Positions 12,559 through 23,619 of a stretch of 64,000 nucleotides of DNA are shown in pieces. Origin of the DNA: Circinella umbellata (Eukaryota > Mucoromycota > Mucoromycetes > Mucorales > Lichtheimiaceae). The notes under the pieces were generated by a model that worked only from the letters and a program-made list of their open reading frames with translations, was not told where the DNA came from and searched no databases. Positions within the stretch are counted from its first letter, which is position 1. Each line of letters opens with the position of its first letter. The position numbers were made by a program, and so were the translations under genes. The stretch covers positions 248,001 to 312,000 of the forward strand of contig JAIWNF010000017.1 of the NCBI GenBank assembly GCA_025093555.1. The letters run 5' to 3'.

Positions 12559-15500
12559 GATTTTATATATAAGAAAATGGACGCGGTTAGATGATCAAGA
12601 TGTCAAGATTAAAAACCAACACAGATACACACACCACACACGTGTGCTCCTTCAACTATTACTTTTTTTTTAAAGTAACGCTCACTCGGTTACTCTCCGA
12701 TCTGAATTTTGGGAGGAAAGGGGGGTGAGCGGGGGAGCAATAAATACGTCTTAAAACTTTATGTAAGACAAGCCACTGCAGCTTTCATGCAATTCTTATT
12801 TTCCTTTGACATTTTTGAGTCTGCATAGTATATACATAACTGCGTTAGTTATAAAGAGTCAAATCACACAATAGTTTCAAATTACTGTCAAAGACTAACT
12901 TTAGATTATGGTAGAAAAATGAACCCAGCTTATTCACGCTATCAATAATAGGGTGAAAAAAAAGAGTCATGTATAATTAATTTATTTCTCTTTGGCTGGC
13001 ATGTATTTTCTGGCAAAAGTAAAACAATAACTTTTATAGCAGTACGTATACAGGGATTAATGTCATAGTAGTTTAATAAAACGATTTTGAAACGTATCAG
13101 ATTTTCTATTAGTGTCTGTTTAAATGTTTTGGTGCTTACTTGAAAAAGACAAACATGATTTGCATTGGATGAAAAATAAATATTTATAAAAAAAAGGAAT
13201 TATTTTTGTTTCCACCTATCATTAAGAATGAAACAATAACGTTTTAGCGTTTTCAATCCATTTGAATAAAGATATTCATTTCGAATAATACTTATAGTTT
13301 AGTATGTTATTACAGTACATATAATACCCCAGGCCCAAAAAACGAATTATATGATATTACATAATTGTTTGAGAATCTTTATTGAAATCTATATATTTAT
13401 TCTTAAATAGTTTCAGTCAATAAGTGAGCGGGTCTCTCAATATTGCATAGACTAGTAGTCTTTATTTTTCTTGAGAACAGGACAACAGAGATCTGACTCT
13501 ATATTATTCATATTATTAAAAAATTGTGTCCTACCAGCCAGTACACATTAATCAAAACAGTGAAGTCTTTCTGTCAGACATATTTTGGGTGTTAAACTTT
13601 CATTGGCCGTAGATATTCTTTGAATATTCTCTAATTAAGTTTGGCATAGAATGAAAAATTCCCAAAGATCTTTGATAATATTAACTGAAAACTTCTACGA
13701 GTTTGTCTTTCTGTGGTGCTGTAATCGTACCCAAATCAACATGAAATAATCTTTACAAAGAGCAACACCCATTTCTTCTTTTGAAATAAAAGTAATATAT
13801 CACCCTGTTTAATGAATACAATAATAGTACTAAGATTCCGGTATAATGTTGAGCATCCAGAACTTCATTAGATATTGGTTCTATAATTTCTCCTAATGAT
13901 ATAGCGTAGTTTTTGAAGTATATTTTTGAAATTGGTACGATAGACTATTCTTGCTCCGTTAATTTGCTTTCTCTCGATATTTATTATTAATTATACTACA
14001 TATTTCTTTTATTAAAAATAAAATGTCTATACTCATGAAAAATGGAAAAAGCAAGTTATTAGAGATGCAAGACAAATAGAAGCACAATACGCCAATGTGC
14101 CAGAATAATATATCCCATAATATACGTAATCTATAACGTAACAATGTAAAAAGCCAAATAAAAAGAGACTTTCAAATAATTATTAGAAGCCAGATAAAAT
14201 AGCATTAAAGTAAAAGAACACAGAGGAAGAAGAAGTGAATGAATATAAGCAATTTGACTGAAGTTAAAGATAGTCATATCTGGTGGTCAAGTAGTTTCTA
14301 ATTGTGATTATAAAAAAAGGAATCCTGTTTACAAGTGGTTTGCTCCTCGGTTATTAATATGTACTATACCTCAATAAATATAGTAAGATAAAAACATCCC
14401 CATCATCACCTGATAATGATTACACACCAAAAGGTACAGAGGAGAAGAAAGAGCTACTATCAGTTAGCAGCAAGTGATATTCCCACCAATGTTGCTTTTC
14501 TAACTAGTAATGAAAATGCTATCCTTTCACGTCATTTCCTACCACTCCGACTTTGACAAACTCAACAGCCCCTACCAGTGTCTTAATCGCCATGACAAAT
14601 AAAAACAGACGGACCTATCGAAACTTGATACAAAAAATATTTATCTTTCTCAATATCTCTGTTTCTTAATCATTACTATTTTTATTAGTATCAATTTTAT
14701 ACACTAGTTATATAAACAATAAGAATAAATAAAATTATCTATCACTTTTTCCTTTGTTTGTGCGTGGTAGCAAAGAATACATTAAATGTGACATATATTG
14801 ACTAACTACTCTTTCAATGTTACTATTATATAGTAGATTGATCTTTTTATGACAATTGCTTCATTTAAATATTCAATTTAGATCATTTTGAAAACACTCG
14901 TACAGCTATATACACTTTATGAATAACCTCTATGAATGATCACAGTAAAGAAACAAGACTTTTGTAGTAGTATAAACTATATGCCTGATGAGAATCTGTT
15001 CTTTTTCTCTCTGTGGATTACAAATATGTATAAAGAGAAAATATATTTTTCTGTTATCAGCCCAAGTTTACAGACTCTTTTTGAACATTGTCAATATCCT
15101 TTTAAAGAAAAAAACAAGCCTATTATTTCCAACTTTATCAAAATTAGCAAGAAAAAGAAAAGACCGGACTTTACTACATCAGTACTATAAATATAACCAG
15201 TAAATTTTTTATGACTTCTTGTTTGAAAGAGTAAAAATATAATATTTCATTTGAAGTTATGTTATACCTATGTTCGGATACTAAGTTTATTTTGTTTTTA
15301 CTATAACAAATTAACAGTGAGAAAGATTCATGACCAGATAATCAACACAAAATTCTGAAAAAAATGCTGTTATTTTATAATAGCTAATGAAAAATCTTTA
15401 CGCTTGCGTGGCCTGTATAAATTTTATTTTACTATTCATTATGATCGCCCTACTGATTATAGTAGTACAGACTGTTCGCTACTTAAAATTCTGAGCATAT

Positions 15501-16007
15501 ATTGATCAAGGTGCATCTATGGTAAACTTCTTCAGATAAAAAAAAGTATAGAAGATTAAAAAAAAAAGAAAATGTATGAACATTAATGTTATTATTATTA
15601 TCAGCAGTTCAACTAAATAAATAAATAAAAAAACCGAAACTGTGGCTCTTCTTATTATCATGATGGTATCAATGCTAACTTTTGTTATACCCTCGTGTTC
15701 CTGGATTTTACCATATTTGGCGTCCTAGCGCGCCTTTTTTTTGTTCTCATTACACCTCGCATACTCCTTTGTCATTAACTATTTTCATACACAATAAAAT
15801 TATCACTGTCATATACCCCTCTTTCAAACTTCCAAAAGGCACAAAAAAAAACTTGCATTCCCTCTCCCCCTTCCCTTTCCTCTTTTTCTCGTATTTACAA
15901 CAATACAGTATATTTTTTTTACTTGAAAAAAGAAAATCACCTGTGTTCTTTTGCATTGTTTGCTTTTTCCTTTTTTTTTATATACAATTATTTATTTTTT
16001 TGCATGA
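12559..16007. other. Long intergenic region, no supportable gene
   Basis: This 3.4 kb separates divergent genes (CCT1 on minus, TPR-lactamase on plus). It is AT-rich with low-complexity runs. The frames near 14936-15203 overlap each other, are rich in K/I/F, and lack domain-like features. The C/T-rich stretch 15700-16000 directly before ATG 16008 is a likely promoter and 5' UTR. No RNA gene recognised. Confidence 0.6.
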
Positions 16008-17644
16008 ATGCTTGTCGATTTTCAACCACCCGCACCCAATGATAAATGCTATAAATTAGTATGTCGAGCCAATGATTTATTCGAACGTCATCTTTATGCT
16101 GATGCCATTACCGAATATACTAAAATTATTCATGGGTCAGCAAACAAATCTTCTAATGAATTCAGGGCCTTACTATATTCCAATCGAAGTGCTAGTTATT
16201 GGCAAATAAAAAAATATACTAAAGCAAAGGATGACGCTAATCAGATCATGGAATTGTGGCCGACATGGGCAAAGGTATTATAAAGATATTTGTATACGAA
16301 AATAAGTATCCAGACTTATATAAGATAATATGCATAAATATATATTCATTTATTTAGGGCTACTTTCGATATGCTGAAGTATTAATGGCATTACGACAAT
16401 TTGATGAAGCAATTACATATTATAAACGAGCATTAGAAAAGGTAAAAATACATTCAATCAATCAACCAATCAATGATACACAATTATAGACTCCCTCATC
16501 CATTCTCATAGAAAGAAAATTGTTAATATTAAAAGATGGATGTTGGAGATTATATTAGGATCCAGAAAATGGTGAAATTAGTGCACGAATAGCAAAAGCT
16601 TTATTAGAAAAAGATAATCAAGCCATGGGTTTAAATATCATTCAAATCATGCCGGGGCGTGATATTGCTATTAAACGAAATTTTCATAAACCAATTCAAA
16701 ATCGTATTTATGAATTTGCTCAAGTGATGCGTAATATTATTTATATTATTGCAGATGAAGAAACTAAACATTGCGTGTTAGTTGATGCGGCAAGTAATTT
16801 TTTTCGGTTATTATATTAAAAGGAGAGAGGCCGGGAATAAAAAGAAGAAGGGGAGAATAGTTAGAATAAGGAGGAAGGCTGCTGTATTTTGTATAATTGA
16901 TAAATTAATTTTATAATGCTAATGATGAATAACCATAATTAGTGCTGGGATATCGATGGAATATTTCAAATTGTTGAAGATTATGGATATCATATTGTGG
17001 CTGCTGCAGTTACTCATTATCATTTCGATCATGTTGGAGGATCTCCACCACCTCCTTATGATACATTACCCATCAAAATTGCCGGATTAGCTAATGTATT
17101 AAAACGGTTACCTTATATCAAATGTTATGTTAATCCACAAGATATTCCTTATATTCGTCAAGCAAATCCAACGATACCTGCCAATAGATTAGCATCTACT
17201 TGTTCGGACGTGACAGAGACCTTAGAAATTGGCAAGACCAAAATCCGATTCTTACCTACGCCTGGACATACACCAGGTTCCCAGAGCTTGTTAATTAATG
17301 ATTGTCGGCTACTAGCTGGTGATACGTTGCTATGTGGCTTCTGTGGCCGGACGGACTTGCACGGCGGTGATAAAAAGGTTATGGAGCAAACATTGAGGTA
17401 TACGCTCGGGCCATTGGATGATCGCGTAGTGGTTTATCCTGGACACCACTATGGATCAGAATGGTCTACTGTAGGTATTGAGCGAGATAAAGGATGTCTT
17501 GGAGATGATTTAGTTGGATTTGGTATAAATAACCATAACAATAATATGATGATGTCTCATACGCATCAATCAAATGGTTCAACTACCTCATTAGCATCAA
17601 AATTAAGTCGCTCTTGGTCAAGGAGTAAACGAACAATAGTATAA
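16008..17644 (+). CDS. TPR / metallo-beta-lactamase (glyoxalase II-like) fusion protein
   Basis: Four exons: 16008-16274, 16358-16441, 16559-16789 and 16943-17644, giving 427 residues. The third intron is GC-AG. Residues about 15-140 are TPR-like (YADAITEYTKII, ALLYSNRSASYWQIKKYTKA, FDEAITYYKRALEKDP). Residues about 150-390 are a metallo-beta-lactamase fold. The metal-binding motif THYHFDHVGG has H219, H221, D223 and H224, and the other ligands are H303 in PGHTPGS, D321 in LLAGDT and H362 in YPGHH. All ligands are present, so a thioester or related hydrolase activity is likely. The substrate is unknown. The layout suggests a hydrolase tethered to a partner through the TPR. The tail after 390 is low-complexity S/N/H. 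No targeting signal is obvious. Confidence 0.88.
16790..16942 (+). other. GC-AG intron in the TPR-lactamase gene
   Basis: The exon ends GATGCG and the intron begins GCAAGT, a known GC-donor consensus. It ends in ATTAG at 16942. Splicing here joins LVDA to CWDIDG in frame and restores the metallo-beta-lactamase core. Reading through instead hits a stop after ASNFFRLLY. No GT donor nearby gives the same conserved join. Confidence 0.75.
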
Positions 17645-18193
17645 AAAATATTATTATTGTCCATCATCATTATTATTATTATTATCATCATTTATCTTTC
17701 ATTCAACTACATAGCATTACATAATATTATTACATTTCTGATTATTTCACTATATTTAGATGCTTTTTTTCTCATCCTGTTTCTACTATATTTAACTGTT
17801 TATATATTCATTTTTTTTATTTTAAAAAAATTCAATTTTATCATCATTTTAGAAATAGATTTTTCCTTATTGTAAAAAGAAAAAAGATGGGGTATGTCTT
17901 TTTCAAATGATTATTTTATATATAGATATATACCCAAATATTGCATAACTATCATTGCATATTATATACTTATCACAGTCATTATGGACTTAATTATCAC
18001 TCACACATTTTTTTTGTTGAGAAAAAGAATAGTGCCACAAAATCAATAAGAAAGATAAAACTGATGTTGATACCTTTTGATGTTGTACAAAATCATATAT
18101 TCAAATGCTTTAAACTTTATATAATTGAGCAACAATGAGAAACTTTTTTTTTTCTTTTTTTGCGCGCGTTAAAATTATAAAAAGAAATGTTAC
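17645..18193. other. Intergenic, low complexity
   Basis: It begins with the probable 3' UTR of the TPR-lactamase gene, including an (ATT)n run at about 17662-17690, then T-rich sequence. The open frame at 17657-17875 encodes only I/L/F runs from the microsatellite and is not a gene. Confidence 0.6.
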
Positions 18194-18492
18194 ATGGAGC
18201 AACGACATCGTTCTATTCCATATGTTATTGTACCATTTGTGGATTATCTTCTCAAATCGTATCATAATACTATGACAAAAATGAAATCTCGTTCTTATTT
18301 ATCATGACTTATAAAAACATAAAAAAATACGCGTAATAAAAAAAGATACTGTACTTTTCAGACACAGAAATTAAAGAGGGGAGTCTAACAATTTTTAGAG
18401 GAGCGCAAGGGTTTCACCATATTGAAGAGCATCATTTGAACATATTGGAAAATAAAGAAGTACCAGAAGAAAAAGAAAAAGATCCATGGTAA
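18194..18492 (+). CDS. Possible small two-exon gene, 75 residues
   Basis: A coding-like terminal exon at 18362-18492 follows a good acceptor (CTTTTCAG) and reads EGSLTIFRGAQGFHHIEEHH, then LNILENKEVPEEKEKDPW and TAA. A candidate first exon at 18194-18290 (MEQRHRSIPYVIVPFVDYLL and so on) joins in phase with a weak GTTCTT donor. The second exon has balanced, protein-like composition, unlike the flanking DNA. I do not recognise the family. The first exon is the uncertain part: the true start could lie further upstream, or the exon could be a relic. Confidence 0.35.
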
Positions 18493-18880
18493 CGGTCACC
18501 ATAGTAATAGATTATATGCATTAATATTATTATCATGTGAACGAAAATACTAGAAAAAGAAAACAAGTTATTTTGTTTATGAAACTGTCGTTTTGTAAAT
18601 CTTTAATATTCCTTTCAGAAATAATCTTTCATTAGAGCTGAGAAGTTCACATGCACCTATAAAAAAGCGCGAGACAACTTTCCATAGCTTATATAGTTCA
18701 GTGTCACCTTTTTTTTTTTGGTTAATCCACTTTAACCGACAGAATAAACGTTTGATACTTTTTACTCTTTCTTTCTTCCAATTATCTTCCCTTTTCCCCT
18801 CTTTATCGTCAGTTTTCTTTGGTAATAACCATTTAATATATCTATACACATTCCTTTTAAAAAAATCTACAACAACAAAT
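18493..18880. promoter_or_regulatory. Upstream region of the acyl-CoA synthetase gene
   Basis: This 388-base gap leads into ATG 18881. The part nearest the gene is C/T-rich (18705-18800) and the bases before the start codon read ACAACAACAAAT, a typical fungal A-rich leader. The frame open from 18701 extends the protein N-terminally with hydrophobic low-complexity sequence; I treat it as 5' UTR. No specific transcription-factor site is claimed. Confidence 0.4.
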
Positions 18881-21800
18881 ATGAAACAATTTACAGTCGA
18901 AGTGGGTCCTGAGCAATCGAACGGTGGTTCAATTCGACGCGCTTCTAGTTCACCCGATCAACTTATTCGTTATCCAGACCCAAATGTACGCACGCTTTAT
19001 GACGTCCTTGAAAATAGCAAAGAAAAATTTGGTGATAAACATGCCTTTGGATTCCGTAAAGTCGAACAAATCATTGAGGAAGAAAAAGAAATTGTTAAAA
19101 TTGTTAATGGTGAAGAACAAAAAACAAAAAAAACTTGGAAGTTTTTTCAAATGTCCCCTTACCATTACTTGAGTTATAAGTCAGCTTCTCGATTGGCTCA
19201 CGAGTTAGGTGCTGGTTTTGTTCACCTTGGTTTATCTCCAAAAGCTAAAGTCGAGATTTTTGCTCCTACAAAGTAAATATATATAAAAGATATATTGTAG
19301 TTTTTTTCTTTTTTTTCTTTTTTTTTTTTTTTTGCTAACAAAAATAATAATATATAAATTATAGTGCACATTGGCTAGTAACAGCACATGCCCTTTTCAC
19401 TCAAGCTTCGACTATTGTAACCGCTTATGATACATTGGGAGAAGAAGGATTGTTACATTCAATGAATGAAACGGAAGTGGAAGGTATCTTTACATCGGGT
19501 GAATTATTACCAACGGTCGCTAAAGTAATTGACCAATGTCCTTCGGTTAAGTTTGTGGTTTATAATGGTGAAGCAACTGATGAAGTTATCAATAAAGTCA
19601 AAAAGGGATCCGTTCAGAACGTAGTATCGTTTGATGAATTGGCTCGCATTGGTAAAGAACATCCCTGTGAGCCTCGTAAACCTCAACCTGAGGATCTTTC
19701 TTGTATCATGTATACCTCAGGCAGTACTGGCAATCCTAAAGGTGTTATGCTTACACACGCAAATATTATTGCTGCAAGTAAGTAAATTGGTTTTCAAAGT
19801 GCAAATAATCTTTGACACGGATTTTAATTGATTGAACTTTTTTTTTTTTGAATTAGTCGGAGCTTGTAACAAGCTTTTAGGCCATTTGGTCACATCAAAA
19901 GATACAATGATGGCCTATTTACCATTGGCACACATTCTTGAATTTGTTGTCGAAAATCTTTGTGTATTCTGGGGTGTGACACTTGGTTATGCTTCTGTTA
20001 GAACATTGACTGATGCAAGGTAAAAAGAGAAAAGATTGTAAACTATGTGGGGATGATTATTATCGATTGTTAACAAAAGATTTATACATAATACTGATAT
20101 TTTCTTTAATTATAAATTAGTGTTCGTAACTGTAAGGGTGATATCAAAGAATTCAGACCTAGTAAGTCTCTTCTTTTGAGGATCTATATTATTAATTATA
20201 ATTATTCTATTTATTTATTTTAATTTTGTGTTCTAAAACTTTTTTTATATAGCTGTCATGACAGGTGTTCCACAAGTCTGGGAATCAATTCGTAAAGGTG
20301 TTTTGGGCAAATTAAATGAAGCATCACCTCAAGCTCAAAAAATTTTCCACAAGGCATTTGCTACTAAAGCATGGTTAATGGAACGTAAATTACCTACTGG
20401 TTTCTTGGACAAGACAGTCTTTGGAAAAATTAAAGAACAAGTAGGTGGTAGACTTCGTTTTGCACTTTCAGGCGGTGCACCTGTATCTTTGGAAACTCAA
20501 CGTTTCTTATCTGTTGCAGTATGTCCTATTCTTGGTAAGTTTTAGATTTACTTCAATGTATCTGTATACATATGTGTGTGTGGATAAAAATCTTAGGTAT
20601 ATATGCCCTATCTTTTGTAATTAACTCATGAATACTTTATGTCATATAATGAATATAGGTGGTTACGGTATGACAGAAAGTAAGTATTATTATTTTTTAA
20701 AGTTGTGATTAGACAAAAAAATTTAAAACAGAGAAAACTAACAAAAGTTAATTATAATTGAATTAGGTTGCGGGTAAGAAAAAAAAAGAAGAAAAGAAGC
20801 ATTATGACTTTTTTTGAAGGAAATATGGATTTGAAGGATACTGAAGTGCAAAAAGGAGTCAAAAAAATAGCAATCGAGGGGTTGGATGGAAGAAGTTATA
20901 TATTATTGTTATATTTTGGTTGACTAAATGGATCCTATGAATTATACTTTTAGTATGTGTGGTGTAGCTGCTCCTGAGCAATTTGCCTATGGTATCGTTG
21001 GTGCACCTGTACCTTGTTGTGAAATCAAACTTGTTGATGTACCTGATGCCAATTACTTTTCCACCAATCAACCAAAGCCCCAAGGTGAAGTCTGGGTAAG
21101 TTTTATTATGAGTTTTTTTTATTGGTAATCCCTTATATGAAAATTTTTTGCTTAGATAAAAAAAAAGTAAACACAAAAATCACTTTCTTCTCTCTAATTT
21201 CAACACATTTTTTTTATTAAAGGTTCGTGGTCCATCCATTACCTCTGGTTATTGGAAACGTGATGATTTGACCAAAGAAGCCATTACCGAAGACAATTGG
21301 TTACAGACAGGCGATATAGCAGAATGGAATCAAAATGGAACCCTTACCATTATTGATCGTAAAAAAAATTTGGTCAAATTATCCAATGGTGAATATATTG
21401 CATTGGAAAAATTGGAATCGATTTACAAGAGTTGTGTATATGTCAACAATATCTGTGTTTATGCTGATTCACTATGTGCCAAACCCGTTGCTTTGGTTGT
21501 ACCTGCAGAACCTACTGTTCGTAAATTAGCTACTGAAAAAATGTCACCATCAACTGAATGGTCTGATATTTGTAATGATGAAGCAATCAAAAAAGCCGTT
21601 TTGGCCGGTCTTTTGCGTACAGCCAAAGAAGCTGGACTGAAACCTGCCGAAATGTTATTTGATATCTATTTATGTGATGAAGAATGGACTGTAGAAGGTG
21701 GCTTAATGACTGCGGCTCAAAAGTTGAAACGTAACGATATTAATAAGACATTCAAGGAACAATTGGACAAATTGTAAGTTATAAATGGATAGTAATACTA

Positions 21801-21890
21801 TTTTACATTTGTGTGTTATTAATTAAAAAGAGATAACTAACCAAACTTGTCTTTTTTCTTACTATTAGAAATGCTGGTCAAGCAAAGTAA
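18881..21890 (+). CDS. Long-chain fatty acid-CoA ligase (acyl-CoA synthetase, ACSL/FAA type)
   Basis: Ten exons: 18881-19272, 19365-19777, 19857-20019, 20121-20161, 20253-20534, 20659-20679, 20767-20773, 20954-21095, 21223-21773 and 21869-21890. They join in phase to 677 residues, normal for the family. The enzyme activates long-chain fatty acids to acyl-CoA through an acyl-adenylate, using ATP and CoA. Visible motifs are the ATP-binding loop [16 protein letters not shown] at about 247-262, [19 protein letters not shown] assembled across three exons, and the FACS signature QTGDIAEW...[15 protein letters not shown] at about 515-543. Exons six and seven are only 21 and 7 nt. The last exon adds NAGQAK after a 95-nt intron; if it is retained, the protein would stop at TAA 21775-21777. 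No signal peptide is seen. Confidence 0.95.
20767..20773 (+). other. 7-nt microexon in the acyl-CoA synthetase gene
   Basis: GTTGCGG lies between TTAG and GTAAGA. It supplies the end of one codon, a Cys codon and two bases of a Gly codon, so that [15 protein letters not shown] is rebuilt. Skipping it shifts the frame and removes part of the conserved acyl-CoA synthetase motif. Both flanking introns then obey GT-AG. Confidence 0.8.
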
Positions 21891-23619
21891 TTTAATTTTA
21901 TTAATCCAATTTTTCTTTTCTTTCTACCCTAATGCTATGTGATTTTTATATTCCCTCACACACCAACCAAAAATAAGTTATTTTATTTCCAGTATTATTA
22001 TGAATGCATTCAACTATTATTATTATTATTATTATTATCATTTCTTAATATTTCTTTTTCTCTTTCGTTATTGTTTTTGTAATGTGTGAGTACTTGTGTT
22101 TGTGAAATATTTGTTGTCAATGTCGTCAATATTCGAGCTTTTGAAATCTAGTACTGCTTATGCAAGATGAATCCTCTCCTCGCTACGTATTACTCTTTGT
22201 TTAACAAGAAAAAAGAACAATGAAGAAACAAAAAAAAGGGGGTTCGTAACCACCAGTCTCACTCTTGAAACCGAATTGCTTCATGTTGATATTTAAACCT
22301 ATAATTTATCAGGAGCTTATATAAAGTGTCTTTCTGAAGATGTGCCACGGCTTCAAGTCAGTATGGTGCGACGTTTCAATGATGGAAGTCCAGTATCTTG
22401 ATTCAATGGAATTTAGCAGACCCTTTCGAAAGAGCATCATGATACCGTAAAGGAACTAAAAGTTACAATTCTTTATAATACGTAATCAATTTGAAGGAGA
22501 AGAATTATACGTTTTATACTTTGAACATAATATCCAGTCCGAATCACATGATTCTTCATAGTACATCCATAGCATGGAAAGACAACCTTGTACTCTCTCC
22601 GCCATTTCTTATCATATTTAATTGATTTTTAACACCTTTGATACCACTGGAACATTGAATGGAACTTAAAATGTTGGAAATATTTTGGTCCCCGTTAAAT
22701 GCATCATGCAATATGTCTATGTAATGCTTAGTTCCAATGCAATAAAAAAATGTTCATTCAATAAATTGTACGGGATCAAAGTATAGAATGTATTTAAACA
22801 CATACAGAACAAGACAGAAACTATGAATGCATAAATTATGCGGGTTCATGTACGTATCAATATCAGTCCATCTATAAATTATCGCCCCACAGAGCCATTT
22901 TTCTTTCATATACTATACGTATGTAATTAAATAAAATTCGTTCGACTTTAGTTTTTCATGAAAACTATTGTATTTTTCTGATAACAGAAATAATGTATTA
23001 TATATAATTTATATATTTATGAAAGATAAACAAACATAATGTTGTATATTATAAACAAAAATTTTTCTTCGTATCTATTTACATAAGAATATAAAACAAA
23101 TAATTAAAACATTGATATATCTGACGATTATTCTTGTTTTGTTATATGACATTTTTGTTTGCTTTTGTTTTTTATGCATGTTAAAAAAAAAGCGATATAC
23201 TATATAAAAAAAGAGTAAGAAAGAAATAAAGAAAGACGCGAAGAATGTAACTGTATATAATAAGGAAGAAATAAAAAACAATAAAGATGAAGGGAAAGAG
23301 AGAAAGATATATAATACGAAGTTATAGAGAAAACAAATTTAAAGCGTTGTTCGTGTGAGGTTTTCAAAGGGAGGCTTGTGCGTTTTGTTTGTATGGTTGA
23401 TGTTATGTGCAAAAAAAACAAAAGGTGATAGAAGAAAAAAACAAAAAAAGACAAAAGGGAGGAGAGAGGGAACGAACAAAGAATGAAAAAAAAGAGCCGG
23501 GAAGAGAAGAGAACGAGTAAGTGTAAAGAGAAACAGATGAAATGAAAAAAAAGGTTGATTTTTTGTTGATGTGTAAATAGAGTAAATAGAGAGAGAAGAA
23601 AAGAGGGCATTTCTCTTTT
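21891..23619. other. Intergenic between convergent genes
   Basis: This separates the 3' ends of the acyl-CoA synthetase gene (+) and the GATA factor gene (-). It contains an (ATT)n microsatellite at about 22015-22040. An A/G-rich belt at about 23200-23610 is probably the 3' UTR of the GATA gene; on the minus strand it yields frames of F/L/S only. No other feature recognised. Confidence 0.6.

Noticed and set aside
14936..15203. Two overlapping frames of 71-84 codons
   Set aside because: Different frames of the same AT-rich DNA, K/I/F-biased, no splice or domain evidence.
23200..23610. 136-codon frame on minus, F/L/S-rich
   Set aside because: Made of poly-pyrimidine low-complexity DNA directly after the GATA gene stop; best read as its 3' UTR.
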